A stretch of 16,067 bases of DNA from Promethearchaeia archaeon (GTDB lineage Archaea > Asgardarchaeota > Lokiarchaeia > Sigyniarchaeales > SOKP01): NCBI GenBank assembly GCA_029856445.1, contig JAHQWY010000043.1:1-16067 (forward strand), in the 5' to 3' direction. The notes beneath the pieces are model-generated. The model made no database searches, was not told the DNA's origin, and was given only the letters and a program-made list of their open reading frames with translations. Numbering within the stretch: the stretch's first letter is position 1; each line of letters begins with the position of its first letter. The translations under genes and the position numbers were made by a program. Shown here one piece after another: positions 1 to 6,727 of this stretch.

Positions 1-575
1 TTGTAAACTAGAGGTATCTCTTCTTTATTTAGCTTAATTATTACACTAAGAACTAAATCCATGAAACGTCGACTATTATAATAAATTTGGAATTGTTCTG
101 CGGAGGCTCCAAATTCAGTGAAGATGTCCACAATTATATTAAAGATTTCAAGGTCACCATAAAGACTCTCCTCTCCTAGAATGTCAAAATTCGGTTGTTT
201 AAATTCCCTAAGACGTCCTCTTTGAGGTCTTTCATATCTGAAACAAGTTGGAATACAGAACCACCTAATAGGCTTTTTAAGTTCTTGGCTTTTTTTTGCC
301 ACCATTCGAGCTAAAGAGGGTGTAAGTTCTGGAATTAATATTAGTTTCTCACCTTTCTTCTTTTCTACGATAAATGATTGTTCATTTACTAGTTCTTTAG
401 ATGATTTTGCAGCAAAAATTTCAATCGGTTCTATTTGTGGAGTTTCATATTCTTCATAACCATACCTCTCTGCTACATCTCGTAGTGTATCAATAATCCA
501 ATTGTATTCTCTCAATTCCGCGGGATAATAATCTCTCATTCCTCTGAGTGGTTCTTTTGAAAATTTCTTTGACAT
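1..575 (-). CDS. hisS: Histidyl-tRNA synthetase, N-terminal 191 residues (runs off the window)
   Basis: This cytoplasmic class II aminoacyl-tRNA synthetase activates histidine with ATP and charges tRNA-His. Reading leftward from ATG at 575-573, the frame stays open to the window edge, giving 191 codons of a protein normally about 420-440 residues long. Landmarks are the N-terminal PLRGMRDYYP segment (residues 9-18), the PELTPSLARMVA block (82-93) and class II motif 2, FRYERPQRGRLREFKQ (112-127), which binds ATP and the acceptor stem. These are diagnostic of HisRS. One oddity is Ile81 before PELT, where most HisRS have Arg (LRPE). A GTGAT stretch lies just before the ATG. The gene is divergent from the corrinoid cluster, with 151 bases between the starts. 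Family assignment is very secure; the C-terminal half and anticodon domain are outside the window. Confidence 0.95.
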   Translation of the reverse strand, partial: MSKKFSKEPLRGMRDYYPAELREYNWIIDTLRDVAERYGYEEYETPQIEPIEIFAAKSSKELVNEQSFIVEKKKGEKLILIPELTPSLARMVAKKSQELKKPIRWFCIPTCFRYERPQRGRLREFKQPNFDILGEESLYGDLEIFNIIVDIFTEFGASAEQFQIYYNSRRFMDLVLSVIIKLNKEEIPLVY

Positions 576-625
576 CAAATCACATCTATTTTCAGTATCT
601 ATTATTAAAAACTAAAAGGAAGGTT

Positions 626-650
626 TACAAATATTTTTTTCTATTTAACA
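626..650 (-). promoter_or_regulatory. Probable archaeal promoter of hisS
   Basis: On the minus strand this stretch contains TTAAATAG (near 649-642) and AAATATTTGT (near 636-627), both TATA-like. They lie 55-75 bases before the hisS ATG, so transcription would begin roughly at 604-620 with a short leader. Placement rests on spacing and base composition only; the region is AT-rich throughout. Confidence 0.35.
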
Positions 651-683
651 ATAAGCTTTTTCTTATTTCTAAGATGAAATTAA

Positions 684-696
684 TTTATATTTATTA
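684..696 (+). promoter_or_regulatory. Probable TATA box of the corrinoid/methyltransferase cluster
   Basis: TTTATATTTATTA is centred about 37 bases before the TTG start at 727. Initiation about 26 bases downstream would fall near 713, just ahead of the Shine-Dalgarno GGAG at 715-718, giving a very short leader. This is inferred from spacing; no upstream regulatory site could be defined. Confidence 0.4.
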
Positions 697-726
697 TGAT
701 TTAACTACATTTCTGGAGTAATACTA

Positions 727-1374
727 TTGTCTCAAGAAAAGATTTTTAGCGATATATTAGATTCCATTGTTAATTTAGATGAAGAAACAGCATTAGAGTT
801 GGCAAATAAAGCAATAAATGATAATATGAATTTAATGGATGTTATAGAAAAAGGTTACTCAGCAGGTATTCGAAAAGTAGGTGAATTATGGGAAGAAGGT
901 GAATTTTTCCTCCCTGAATTAATGAGAGGAGCACAAATTATGCAAAATTGTTTAGATTTACTTATTCCTCATCTAGAGAAAGGAACTGAAGAAATTTCAC
1001 AAGGTACAGTTGTAATTGCAACAATTGAGGGCGATATTCATTCTATTGGAAAAACAATTGTCGGTACAATGCTGAGAGCTTACGGTTTTAAAGTTTTTGA
1101 CTTAGGTGCTGATGTTCCTGCAGAAAAAATCGTTGATTTCGCAATCGAAAAAAAAGCAGATGTTATTGGAGTTTCTGCACTTTTAACAACTACTATGTTT
1201 GGTCAGAAAAAGATTATTGAAATATTAAAAGAACGCAATTTACTCGAGAGGTTCAAAGTAATTTTAGGAGGTGCTCCAGTAACAACTTCTTGGGTAAATG
1301 AATGTAACGCTGATGGATTTGCAGAAAATGCTATAGATGCTGTAAAATTAGTTAAATCTTTACTTAATAAATAA
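727..1374 (+). CDS. Methyltransferase cognate corrinoid (B12-binding) protein
   Basis: This soluble methyl carrier holds a cobamide cofactor, accepting a methyl group from one methyltransferase and giving it to another, like MtbC/MttC/MtmC and the B12 module of MetH. Residues 1-90 form the helical cap domain. From about 93 the Rossmann-like B12 domain begins, with the DxHxxG signature as D103, H105 and G108 (H105 should be the lower axial cobalt ligand), then Ser150-Ala-Leu-Leu-Thr-Thr-Thr and Gly181-Gly182 lining the cofactor tail. The residue after His is Ser where Asp is most common. Its 215 residues match stand-alone corrinoid proteins. The TTG start is chosen because GGAG lies eight bases upstream and residues fit from position 1. 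It is first in a cluster with an acceptor-type (1404) and a donor-type (2305) methyltransferase; no corrinoid-reactivating RamA-like gene is in view. Confidence 0.93.
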   Translation: MSQEKIFSDILDSIVNLDEETALELANKAINDNMNLMDVIEKGYSAGIRKVGELWEEGEFFLPELMRGAQIMQNCLDLLIPHLEKGTEEISQGTVVIATIEGDIHSIGKTIVGTMLRAYGFKVFDLGADVPAEKIVDFAIEKKADVIGVSALLTTTMFGQKKIIEILKERNLLERFKVILGGAPVTTSWVNECNADGFAENAIDAVKLVKSLLNK

Positions 1375-1403
1375 AAATATAATATGGAGAGATAAAGAGA
1401 GAT

Positions 1404-2282
1404 ATGTTATTTCACGATTGGTTAAAAGATGAATCAAAGATAGTTCTTTTTGATGGGGGGATGGGAACTGAACTGATTAAAAGAGGATTAGAAACAGGGA
1501 AGCTTCCAGATTTATTAAATATAGAAAAACCAGATATTATTGTAGAAATTCATAAATCGTATTATGAAGCTGGATCCGATATGTGCCAATCAAACACATT
1601 TGGCTCGACTCCCTTAAATTTGAAAAACCATAGTCTTGAAGATAAAATTACTAATATTATAGACAAGGCATTAGATAATATTCAAAAAGCATGTCCTCCA
1701 GGACGATTAGTCGTTGGTGATATTGGTCCAACTGGTGAATTTCGTCCACCAGTAGGAAAGGCAACAAGTGAAGAATGGCATTCTAGTTTTGCTACGCAGA
1801 CAAGGTTATTGGAAAAAGGAGTAGCTTTATTTCACATCGAAACTATTTCAGATTTGGAAGAGATGCTAAGTGCTGTTCGAGCTGTAAAAGAGATTTCAGA
1901 TAAACCTATTATTGCTTCAATTACATATAAAAAAACAAAAAGAGGATTCTTCACAATTATGGGAGATCCTTTAGAAAAATGTATTAATGCATTAGAAAAT
2001 GAAAAAGTAGACGTAATTGGAGCAAATTGCACACTTGGTTCGGGTGATATGTTAGATTTAGCAAAACAAGCAGTTAATATGACGGAACTACCAATCTCTG
2101 TAAAACCTAATGCGGGACAACCAAGAATAGAAGGAACAAAGACATATTATGATCAACCGATTGAAGAATTTGTTCGAGATATTCAAGATATGATAAATTT
2201 AGGTGTAAAAATTGTTGGTGGTTGTTGTGGCACAACTCCTAAGACAATTAATGGAATTCGTAAAATTATTGATAAAATTTAA
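1404..2282 (+). CDS. Homocysteine S-methyltransferase domain protein
   Basis: This is a stand-alone zinc-dependent thiol methyltransferase of the family that includes the N-terminal homocysteine domain of MetH, BHMT and MmuM. Visible are the DGGMGTEL strand-loop at 17-24, the QSNTFGST segment at 62-69, a GANC motif ending in C209, and the GGCCGTTP motif with C274 and C275. The three cysteines are the expected zinc ligands that activate homocysteine. Length (292 residues) equals one such barrel with no folate, B12 or activation domains. It lies 29 bases after the corrinoid gene and 22 before the MttB-like gene, so the likely methyl donor is methyl-cob(III)alamin on that corrinoid protein. Homocysteine is the expected acceptor from the family, but another thiol cannot be excluded. 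AGAGAGAT precedes the ATG. Confidence 0.9.
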   Translation: MLFHDWLKDESKIVLFDGGMGTELIKRGLETGKLPDLLNIEKPDIIVEIHKSYYEAGSDMCQSNTFGSTPLNLKNHSLEDKITNIIDKALDNIQKACPPGRLVVGDIGPTGEFRPPVGKATSEEWHSSFATQTRLLEKGVALFHIETISDLEEMLSAVRAVKEISDKPIIASITYKKTKRGFFTIMGDPLEKCINALENEKVDVIGANCTLGSGDMLDLAKQAVNMTELPISVKPNAGQPRIEGTKTYYDQPIEEFVRDIQDMINLGVKIVGGCCGTTPKTINGIRKIIDKI

Positions 2283-2304
2283 AAAATAAAAAGAAAGTAA
2301 GGAA

Positions 2305-3732
2305 ATGCCAATAATTAGACCAAAAATTCGCATATTAGATGACGATCACAAGAAATTGATCTTAAGTGAAGCAAAATCAATTTTAGAAACACAAGGAGTT
2401 TTTATTGAAAACCGACAAGCAACCGAAATTTTTGACCAACTGGGTATAAACCATGAAGAGGAACGATATTTTATTCCCTCAGATTTGATTGATGAATGCC
2501 TAAATTCAGTCCCTCATCAAATTACATTATTCGATCGGGAAGGAGAGGAACATATTACACTAAAAGATGATCAAGTACATTTTGATCCAGGATCAGCTGC
2601 CATCTTTATACTTGATGAAAATACTAGAGAAATAAGGGAGGGTCAATCTAAAGACTTTATTCGATTTTCTAAGGTTGTTGAACAACTTAAATATATTGAA
2701 GCTCAAAGTACAGCATTGATCTATCAAGATGTTCCAAAAGATGCTCAAGATTGGCATCGATTATATTTGGCATTATCTAATTGTTATAAACCAATAGTAA
2801 CTGGGACGTTTAGAAAAGAGAGTTTTTCTATAATGAGAGAAATCTTATTAGCTTGTAGAACCTCTGAAGATGATCTAGCTCGAAAACCATTAGCTATTTT
2901 TGATGCATGTCCCAGTCCGCCATTGAAATGGTCAGATCTAACTACACAATCATTAATTGATGCTGCTAAAAGCATGATACCTTCTGAATTTGTTTCAATG
3001 CCATTAGCGGGAGCGAGTGCTCCAATTACTTTGATAGGTTCAATTACTCAACATTGTGCTGAATGCCTAGCAGGAGTAGTAATTGTTCAGTTAGCAAGGC
3101 AAGGAGCTCCATTAATTTGGGGCGGTTCTCCTGCTGTATTTGATATGAAACATGGGACAACTCCGATGGGTGCTATTGAAACAATGATGATTAATCTTGG
3201 AGATATTGAAATGGGAAAATTCCTAAAGATACCAACACATGCTTATATGTCGCTAAGTGACTCTAAGATGCCCGATAGTCAAGCAGGTTTTGAAGCAGGA
3301 ATGGGCGCGTTACTTGGAGCTCTTGGAGGGATTAACATGATTTCAGGTCCGGGGATGTTAGATTTTGAATCTACTCAAAGTATTGAAAAACTTATTATTG
3401 ATAATGAAATTGTTGGAATGGTAAAAAGGTTTATTGAAGGAATTGAGGATTATGGAACTCCATTTGCCTCAGAAATTTTAAAAGATTATGAAGATAAAGA
3501 AGAATTACTTTCTCACCCCTCTACATTGAAATATTTCAGAAAAGAATTGTTTCTTCCGAGTCCAATAATAGATAGAATGACTCGGCATTCATGGAGAGAA
3601 CAAGGTTCTAAATCCGCGAGGAAAAGGGCAAAAGATGAAGCAAGTAAATTACTTAATAACCCTTCTGTTAAACCCATAAATGAGTCACTCCAGAATCAGT
3701 TAAATAAAATTGCTTCAACATATATAAAATAA
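2305..3732 (+). CDS. MttB-superfamily corrinoid methyltransferase (non-pyrrolysine)
   Basis: This is a member of the trimethylamine methyltransferase (MttB/COG5598) superfamily, which moves a methyl group from a quaternary or tertiary amine to a corrinoid protein. Typical segments are the N-terminal helix with LILSEAKSILETQGVFIEN (18-36), the acidic D94-PGSAAIF strand (94-101), GGSPAVFDMKHG (273-284), the SDSKMPDSQAGFEAGMG segment (317-333) and GGINMISGPGML (341-352). At 475 residues the length is normal. The frame contains no TAG, so pyrrolysine, needed by true trimethylamine MttB, is absent. Relatives without pyrrolysine include the glycine-betaine enzyme MtgB and enzymes for proline betaine and carnitine; the substrate here cannot be read from the sequence. 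AAGG lies very close to the ATG. It shares a cluster with the corrinoid protein and homocysteine-type methyltransferase. Confidence 0.9.
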   Translation: MPIIRPKIRILDDDHKKLILSEAKSILETQGVFIENRQATEIFDQLGINHEEERYFIPSDLIDECLNSVPHQITLFDREGEEHITLKDDQVHFDPGSAAIFILDENTREIREGQSKDFIRFSKVVEQLKYIEAQSTALIYQDVPKDAQDWHRLYLALSNCYKPIVTGTFRKESFSIMREILLACRTSEDDLARKPLAIFDACPSPPLKWSDLTTQSLIDAAKSMIPSEFVSMPLAGASAPITLIGSITQHCAECLAGVVIVQLARQGAPLIWGGSPAVFDMKHGTTPMGAIETMMINLGDIEMGKFLKIPTHAYMSLSDSKMPDSQAGFEAGMGALLGALGGINMISGPGMLDFESTQSIEKLIIDNEIVGMVKRFIEGIEDYGTPFASEILKDYEDKEELLSHPSTLKYFRKELFLPSPIIDRMTRHSWREQGSKSARKRAKDEASKLLNNPSVKPINESLQNQLNKIASTYIK

Positions 3733-3733
3733 A

Positions 3734-3744
3734 TTATATTTATA
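3734..3744 (+). promoter_or_regulatory. Possible internal TATA box before the dehydratase genes
   Basis: TTATATTTATA lies in the 35-base gap after the MttB-like stop codon. Transcription starting about 26 bases downstream would fall at 3765-3768, at the ATG, so the dehydratase pair might have its own nearly leaderless transcript in addition to read-through. The spacer has only a weak GGA before the ATG. Composition alone could produce such a box. Confidence 0.3.
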
Positions 3745-3767
3745 CAATTTCAATTGGACATTCTTAA

Positions 3768-5036
3768 ATGACAGGAAAAACAATTGCAGAAAAGATTTTA
3801 TTAGCACATAATCTTTCAGGAAATGAGATCAAATCAGGTGATATTATAAATGCAAAAATCGATCTAATTATGAGTCATTTTGGGACTGCAAAAGTATCTT
3901 CAGATTTTAATAAAATTAGAAATCCTAAAAAAAGAAAAGTGTTTGATCCGAATAAAATTGTTGTAATATTTGACCACTACAATCCTGCCCCAACCGAAAG
4001 ATGGGCTGCGATTCATAACATGATTCGAAATTTTGTCAAGAAGCAAGGAATCACGAATTTTTATGATATCAAAGAAGGCATTTGTCATCAGGTTCTTCCT
4101 GAAAAGGGTCATATTAAACCTGGAATGTTAATAGTGGGAGGAGATAGCCATACTACAACATACGGTGCATTCAATGCGGCAAGTTGTGGTGTTGGAAATA
4201 CTGATCTTTTTTATGCATATGTAAAAGGAGAATTATGGTTTAGGGTGCCCCATACAATAAAATTCAATATTACTGGCAAGCTTCCTCATAACGTGATGAG
4301 TAAAGACATTATTATTAAAATTGCAGGAGATTATTCAGCTGAAGTTGCTAATTACAAGTCAATAGAATTTACAGGGAAAACAATGGAAAGCTTAAGTATT
4401 GCCTCTCGTATGACAATGTCTAATTTTGCGTTAGAATTGGGGGCAAAATTTTCATTTGGGGTTCCTGATCAAAAGGTAATAAATTGGGTTAAAGAAAGAA
4501 CCAATAAATCCTTCGAGTTAGTAAAACCTGATTATGACGCCACATATGAAAAATTTTATGAAATGGAAGTTAACGATTTAGAACCCCAAGTTTCTTGTCC
4601 AAACACAATTGATAATGTAAAATCTGTTTCTGAGGTAATAGGCACAAAAATTAATCAAGCATTTCTAGGATCTTGTACAAATGGAAGATATGAAGATTTA
4701 GAGGTTGCCGCAAAGATTTTGGAAGGAAAAGAAATTCATAGAGACGTTCGAATGATTGTAACACCAGCGTCAAAAATGATCTGGTTAGAGGCTGCAAAAT
4801 CTGGTATTGCTGAAATCTTAATAAATGCAGGTGCCATTATTACTAATCCTAGTTGTGGTGCTTGTTTTGGTGGTCAAGGAGGTATTCTTGGTCCTGGTGA
4901 AGTATGTATTTCTAGCTCAAATAGGAATTTTCAAGGTCGAATGGGAAGCATTAATTCAAAAGTTTATTTAGGATCACCAGCAACTGTAGCTGCTTCTGCA
5001 TTAAAAGGGGAAATAGCTGATCCGAGAGATTTTTAA
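3768..5036 (+). CDS. Aconitase-family (3-isopropylmalate dehydratase-like) large subunit
   Basis: This is the iron-sulfur subunit of a two-component hydro-lyase of the LeuC/homoaconitase type, which dehydrates and rehydrates a hydroxy-acid. The three [4Fe-4S] ligands are C303 (in GSCTNGR, 301-307), C363 and C366 (in PSCGACFGG). Other hallmarks are FDHYNP at 68-73, GGDSHTTTYGAFNA at 124-137 and NRNFQGRMGS at 385-394. At 422 residues it has normal LeuC length. The N-terminal MSHFGTA (35-41) differs from the usual LeuC sequence there, so isopropylmalate should not be assumed. Homoaconitate, methylated malates and other hydroxy-acids remain possible. It is followed seven bases later by its small subunit. 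No leuA or leuB partner is in the window, and the upstream neighbours are corrinoid methyltransferases. Confidence 0.9.
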   Translation: MTGKTIAEKILLAHNLSGNEIKSGDIINAKIDLIMSHFGTAKVSSDFNKIRNPKKRKVFDPNKIVVIFDHYNPAPTERWAAIHNMIRNFVKKQGITNFYDIKEGICHQVLPEKGHIKPGMLIVGGDSHTTTYGAFNAASCGVGNTDLFYAYVKGELWFRVPHTIKFNITGKLPHNVMSKDIIIKIAGDYSAEVANYKSIEFTGKTMESLSIASRMTMSNFALELGAKFSFGVPDQKVINWVKERTNKSFELVKPDYDATYEKFYEMEVNDLEPQVSCPNTIDNVKSVSEVIGTKINQAFLGSCTNGRYEDLEVAAKILEGKEIHRDVRMIVTPASKMIWLEAAKSGIAEILINAGAIITNPSCGACFGGQGGILGPGEVCISSSNRNFQGRMGSINSKVYLGSPATVAASALKGEIADPRDF

Positions 5037-5043
5037 AAGGTGA

Positions 5044-5565
5044 TTGAAAATTTCACGAAAAGATAGAGAGTATAAAGATGTTTTAAAAGGTAATGTATGG
5101 GTTTTTCCGGATAATGTGGATACTGATGCTATCTCACCGAGTCAATATATAAACGATCCGAAAGAAATGGCAAAACATACATGTGAAACTATAAATAAAG
5201 ATTTCGCAAGTAAAGTAAAGGATGGTGATATCATAGTAGCGGGAAGATATTTTGGATGTGGGTCAAGTCGAGAAACAGCACCAACAATTCTCCAACAAAA
5301 AGGAATTGTTGCTATAATTGCAGAATCATTTGCCCGTATTTTTTATCGATCCTCTTTTGCTCTTGCTCTCCCTATATTGGAAATCGATGATATCTCCAAA
5401 CACTTCAAAACTGGAGAGGAAATGGAAGTTGATATCCCAAATGCGGAAGTAACAAATTTAACTAGCGGTAACAAGTTCAAGGGAACTAAAATTCACCCAA
5501 TTCTTTTAAATTTTCTTAAAGCTGGAGGTTTAGAAAACCAACTTATTGAAGAATTAGGAAAATAA
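5044..5565 (+). CDS. Aconitase-family (3-isopropylmalate dehydratase-like) small subunit
   Basis: This swivelling-domain partner of the large subunit carries the residues that select the substrate. VFPDNVDTDAISP (20-32) is the conserved N-terminal strand, and FGCGSSRETAP (70-80) holds the substrate-binding Ser-Arg pair. The specificity loop reads SQYINDP (33-39), whereas methanogen homoaconitase has YLRT and isopropylmalate isomerase YLV(Y/M). The later segment FYRSSFALALP (100-110) replaces the usual FRNAINxGLP. GSSRE is followed by Thr where His is common. These changes point to another substrate, which I cannot name. At 173 residues the length is normal. The TTG start is used because AAAGGTGA abuts it and no in-frame ATG lies in the conserved N-terminus; the spacing is unusually tight. 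The gene converges on the methyltransferase gene ending at 5570. Confidence 0.88.
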   Translation: MKISRKDREYKDVLKGNVWVFPDNVDTDAISPSQYINDPKEMAKHTCETINKDFASKVKDGDIIVAGRYFGCGSSRETAPTILQQKGIVAIIAESFARIFYRSSFALALPILEIDDISKHFKTGEEMEVDIPNAEVTNLTSGNKFKGTKIHPILLNFLKAGGLENQLIEELGK

Positions 5566-5569
5566 GATA

Positions 5570-6289
5570 TTATCGGAAAATTTTGGCTAAAAAATCGCCA
5601 TTATTTTCTTTATGTAAAATTTCGCAAGACCAACCCAGTTCCTTACTAGTATTTGTTAAAGTGTGGGGATCAATATGTAAAATTTGAAATTTCTCTCCTA
5701 ATTGCCCCTTATATTCTATTTGAAGTCTTATTTCTCCAAAATAACGTCCTGATTTCAAATTTTCACTTTGATAAGCTAAATGTATTTGATTTGTAGTTAG
5801 TCGAACATCCAAAGAATCTAATAGTATAAATCCTCCAGGATTTAAAAGATCTTTACAATAATTCAAGAATTTTTTGAGTCCTGGTAAATCTTCCACAAAT
5901 CCTATTGATCTACCCATAAGAAGGATAATATCAAATGTAATTTCTTTTAAATCATAAACTGTTGAACATTTTACATTTATTACACCTCTTTTTTTCATAA
6001 TCTCACATGCGTCGATAGAAATATCAATTGCATATACCTCTAATCCTTTTTTTTGAAGTTCAAGGCTATGAGGTCCTACACCTGCCCCGATATCTAAAAT
6101 TCTTCCATGACATAATGCAATTGCTTGCTTTTCTATTAAAGAAAAGTCTTTTTCAATGCGAAAATAAGGGAAGATATAAAGATCCTCACTCAGCCCATCG
6201 TCTCTATGGAAAATTACTTTAGCTTGTTTATTTCCTTTATGAAATTCTTTAAGTGCTAAACCAAAAGGTTCCATTGATTTTTGGGACAT
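5570..6289 (-). CDS. Class I SAM-dependent methyltransferase, substrate unknown
   Basis: The 239-residue protein has a Rossmann-fold methyltransferase core. Motif I ILDIGAGVG at 64-72 binds S-adenosylmethionine, VYAIDIS at 85-91 ends in the acidic residue expected to bind the ribose, FDIILLMG (119-126) is the motif IV strand, and LLNPGGFILLDS (148-159) is the motif V/VI region. There is no signal peptide or membrane segment, so it should be cytoplasmic. The C-terminal third (160-239) is rich in strands and is probably the substrate-binding part; it does not resemble a family I can name. It faces the dehydratase operon tail to tail, with four bases between stop codons, and has its own promoter. 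No functional link to either neighbour can be shown. Confidence 0.85.
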   Translation of the reverse strand: MSQKSMEPFGLALKEFHKGNKQAKVIFHRDDGLSEDLYIFPYFRIEKDFSLIEKQAIALCHGRILDIGAGVGPHSLELQKKGLEVYAIDISIDACEIMKKRGVINVKCSTVYDLKEITFDIILLMGRSIGFVEDLPGLKKFLNYCKDLLNPGGFILLDSLDVRLTTNQIHLAYQSENLKSGRYFGEIRLQIEYKGQLGEKFQILHIDPHTLTNTSKELGWSCEILHKENNGDFLAKIFR

Positions 6290-6311
6290 AATGAATGGAT
6301 ACCTTCTATTT

Positions 6312-6324
6312 GATATATATTTTC
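6312..6324 (-). promoter_or_regulatory. TATA box of the SAM methyltransferase gene
   Basis: On the minus strand this reads GAAAATATATATC, centred about 28 bases before the ATG at 6289. Initiation would fall within a few bases of the ATG, implying a leaderless or nearly leaderless mRNA; no Shine-Dalgarno sequence is seen before this start. Confidence 0.45.
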
Positions 6325-6374
6325 TTATTAAGCTATTCTTTCGTTTTTATTATATTTGCAAAGTATAAGATAAG

Positions 6375-6437
6375 CTTAATATAAATTTGATTTAAATTTA
6401 TAATTATTACAATATTTTCCTACAATAATTAAATATT
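6375..6437 (+). promoter_or_regulatory. AT-rich promoter region of the kor operon
   Basis: Three TATA-like runs face the operon: CTTAATATAAATTT (6375-6388), TTTAAATTTATAATT (6391-6405) and ATTAAATATT (6428-6437). The last is best placed for a start near 6459 if the gene begins at 6477. The second suits the alternative start at 6448, with initiation near 6424. The sequence alone does not decide between them. Confidence 0.35.
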
Positions 6438-6451
6438 CTGAAAGTTGATGA

Positions 6452-6727
6452 AAAATTCCAAAGTTAATTGAGAAAAATGAAAAAGGATTCTCACTCTTTT
6501 TAAACAAGGGTCGGTGTGGTGGTTGTAGGGCGTGTATCGCTGTATGTCCCACAGGAATCTTGGAACTTAGTGATGAATTGAATTATAGAATTGCTTATGT
6601 ACCTAAAGTTAAAGAGGGCAAAGCAAAATACTGTACAGGTTGTCGTAGGTGTGAACTCGCCTGTCCAGATTGGTGTATTTATGTATTAGATGAAGAAAAG
6701 ACTTCTAATGAAAAAGCTAAAACTTAA
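6452..6727 (+). CDS. korD: 2-oxoacid:ferredoxin oxidoreductase delta (ferredoxin) subunit, 5' end unclear
   Basis: This small ferredoxin-like subunit carries electrons from the catalytic subunits to soluble ferredoxin. The frame encodes two 4Fe-4S motifs: a first CxxCxxCxxxCP starting at codon 6515 (CGGCRACIAVCP) and a second near 6632 (CTGCRRCELACP), separated by 27 residues and followed by a short acidic tail ending in TAA at 6725. The frame is open from 6452 but contains no ATG, GTG or TTG ahead of the first cluster. Two ATGs lie just upstream out of frame: 6448 would join it if the A5 run (6451-6455) had four A, and 6477 if the T5 run (6497-6501) had six T. A single-base assembly error, a real frameshift or an unusual start codon could explain this. 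It overlaps korA, first gene of the KorDABC order. Confidence 0.85.
   Translation, partial: KIPKLIEKNEKGFSLFLNKGRCGGCRACIAVCPTGILELSDELNYRIAYVPKVKEGKAKYCTGCRRCELACPDWCIYVLDEEKTSNEKAKT

Noticed and set aside
576..726. Riboswitch or T-box-like leader upstream of the corrinoid gene
   Set aside because: The spacer is 151 bases, shared by two divergent promoters, and no conserved B12-box or stable stem is visible.
3768..5565. Straight annotation as leuC/leuD of leucine biosynthesis
   Set aside because: Family membership is clear, but the specificity loop and another conserved small-subunit segment do not match leucine enzymes and no other leu gene is present, so gene symbols were withheld.
6028..6222. 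64-codon ORF opposite the SAM methyltransferase
   Set aside because: It lies antisense within a well-supported gene, shows no domain pattern and has no promoter or ribosome binding site of note.
6477..6503. Tiny ORF from ATG 6477 to TAA 6503 as a leader peptide of the kor operon
   Set aside because: It has only eight codons, and its frame becomes korD with one extra T, so a sequence error or frameshift explains it better than a regulatory peptide.
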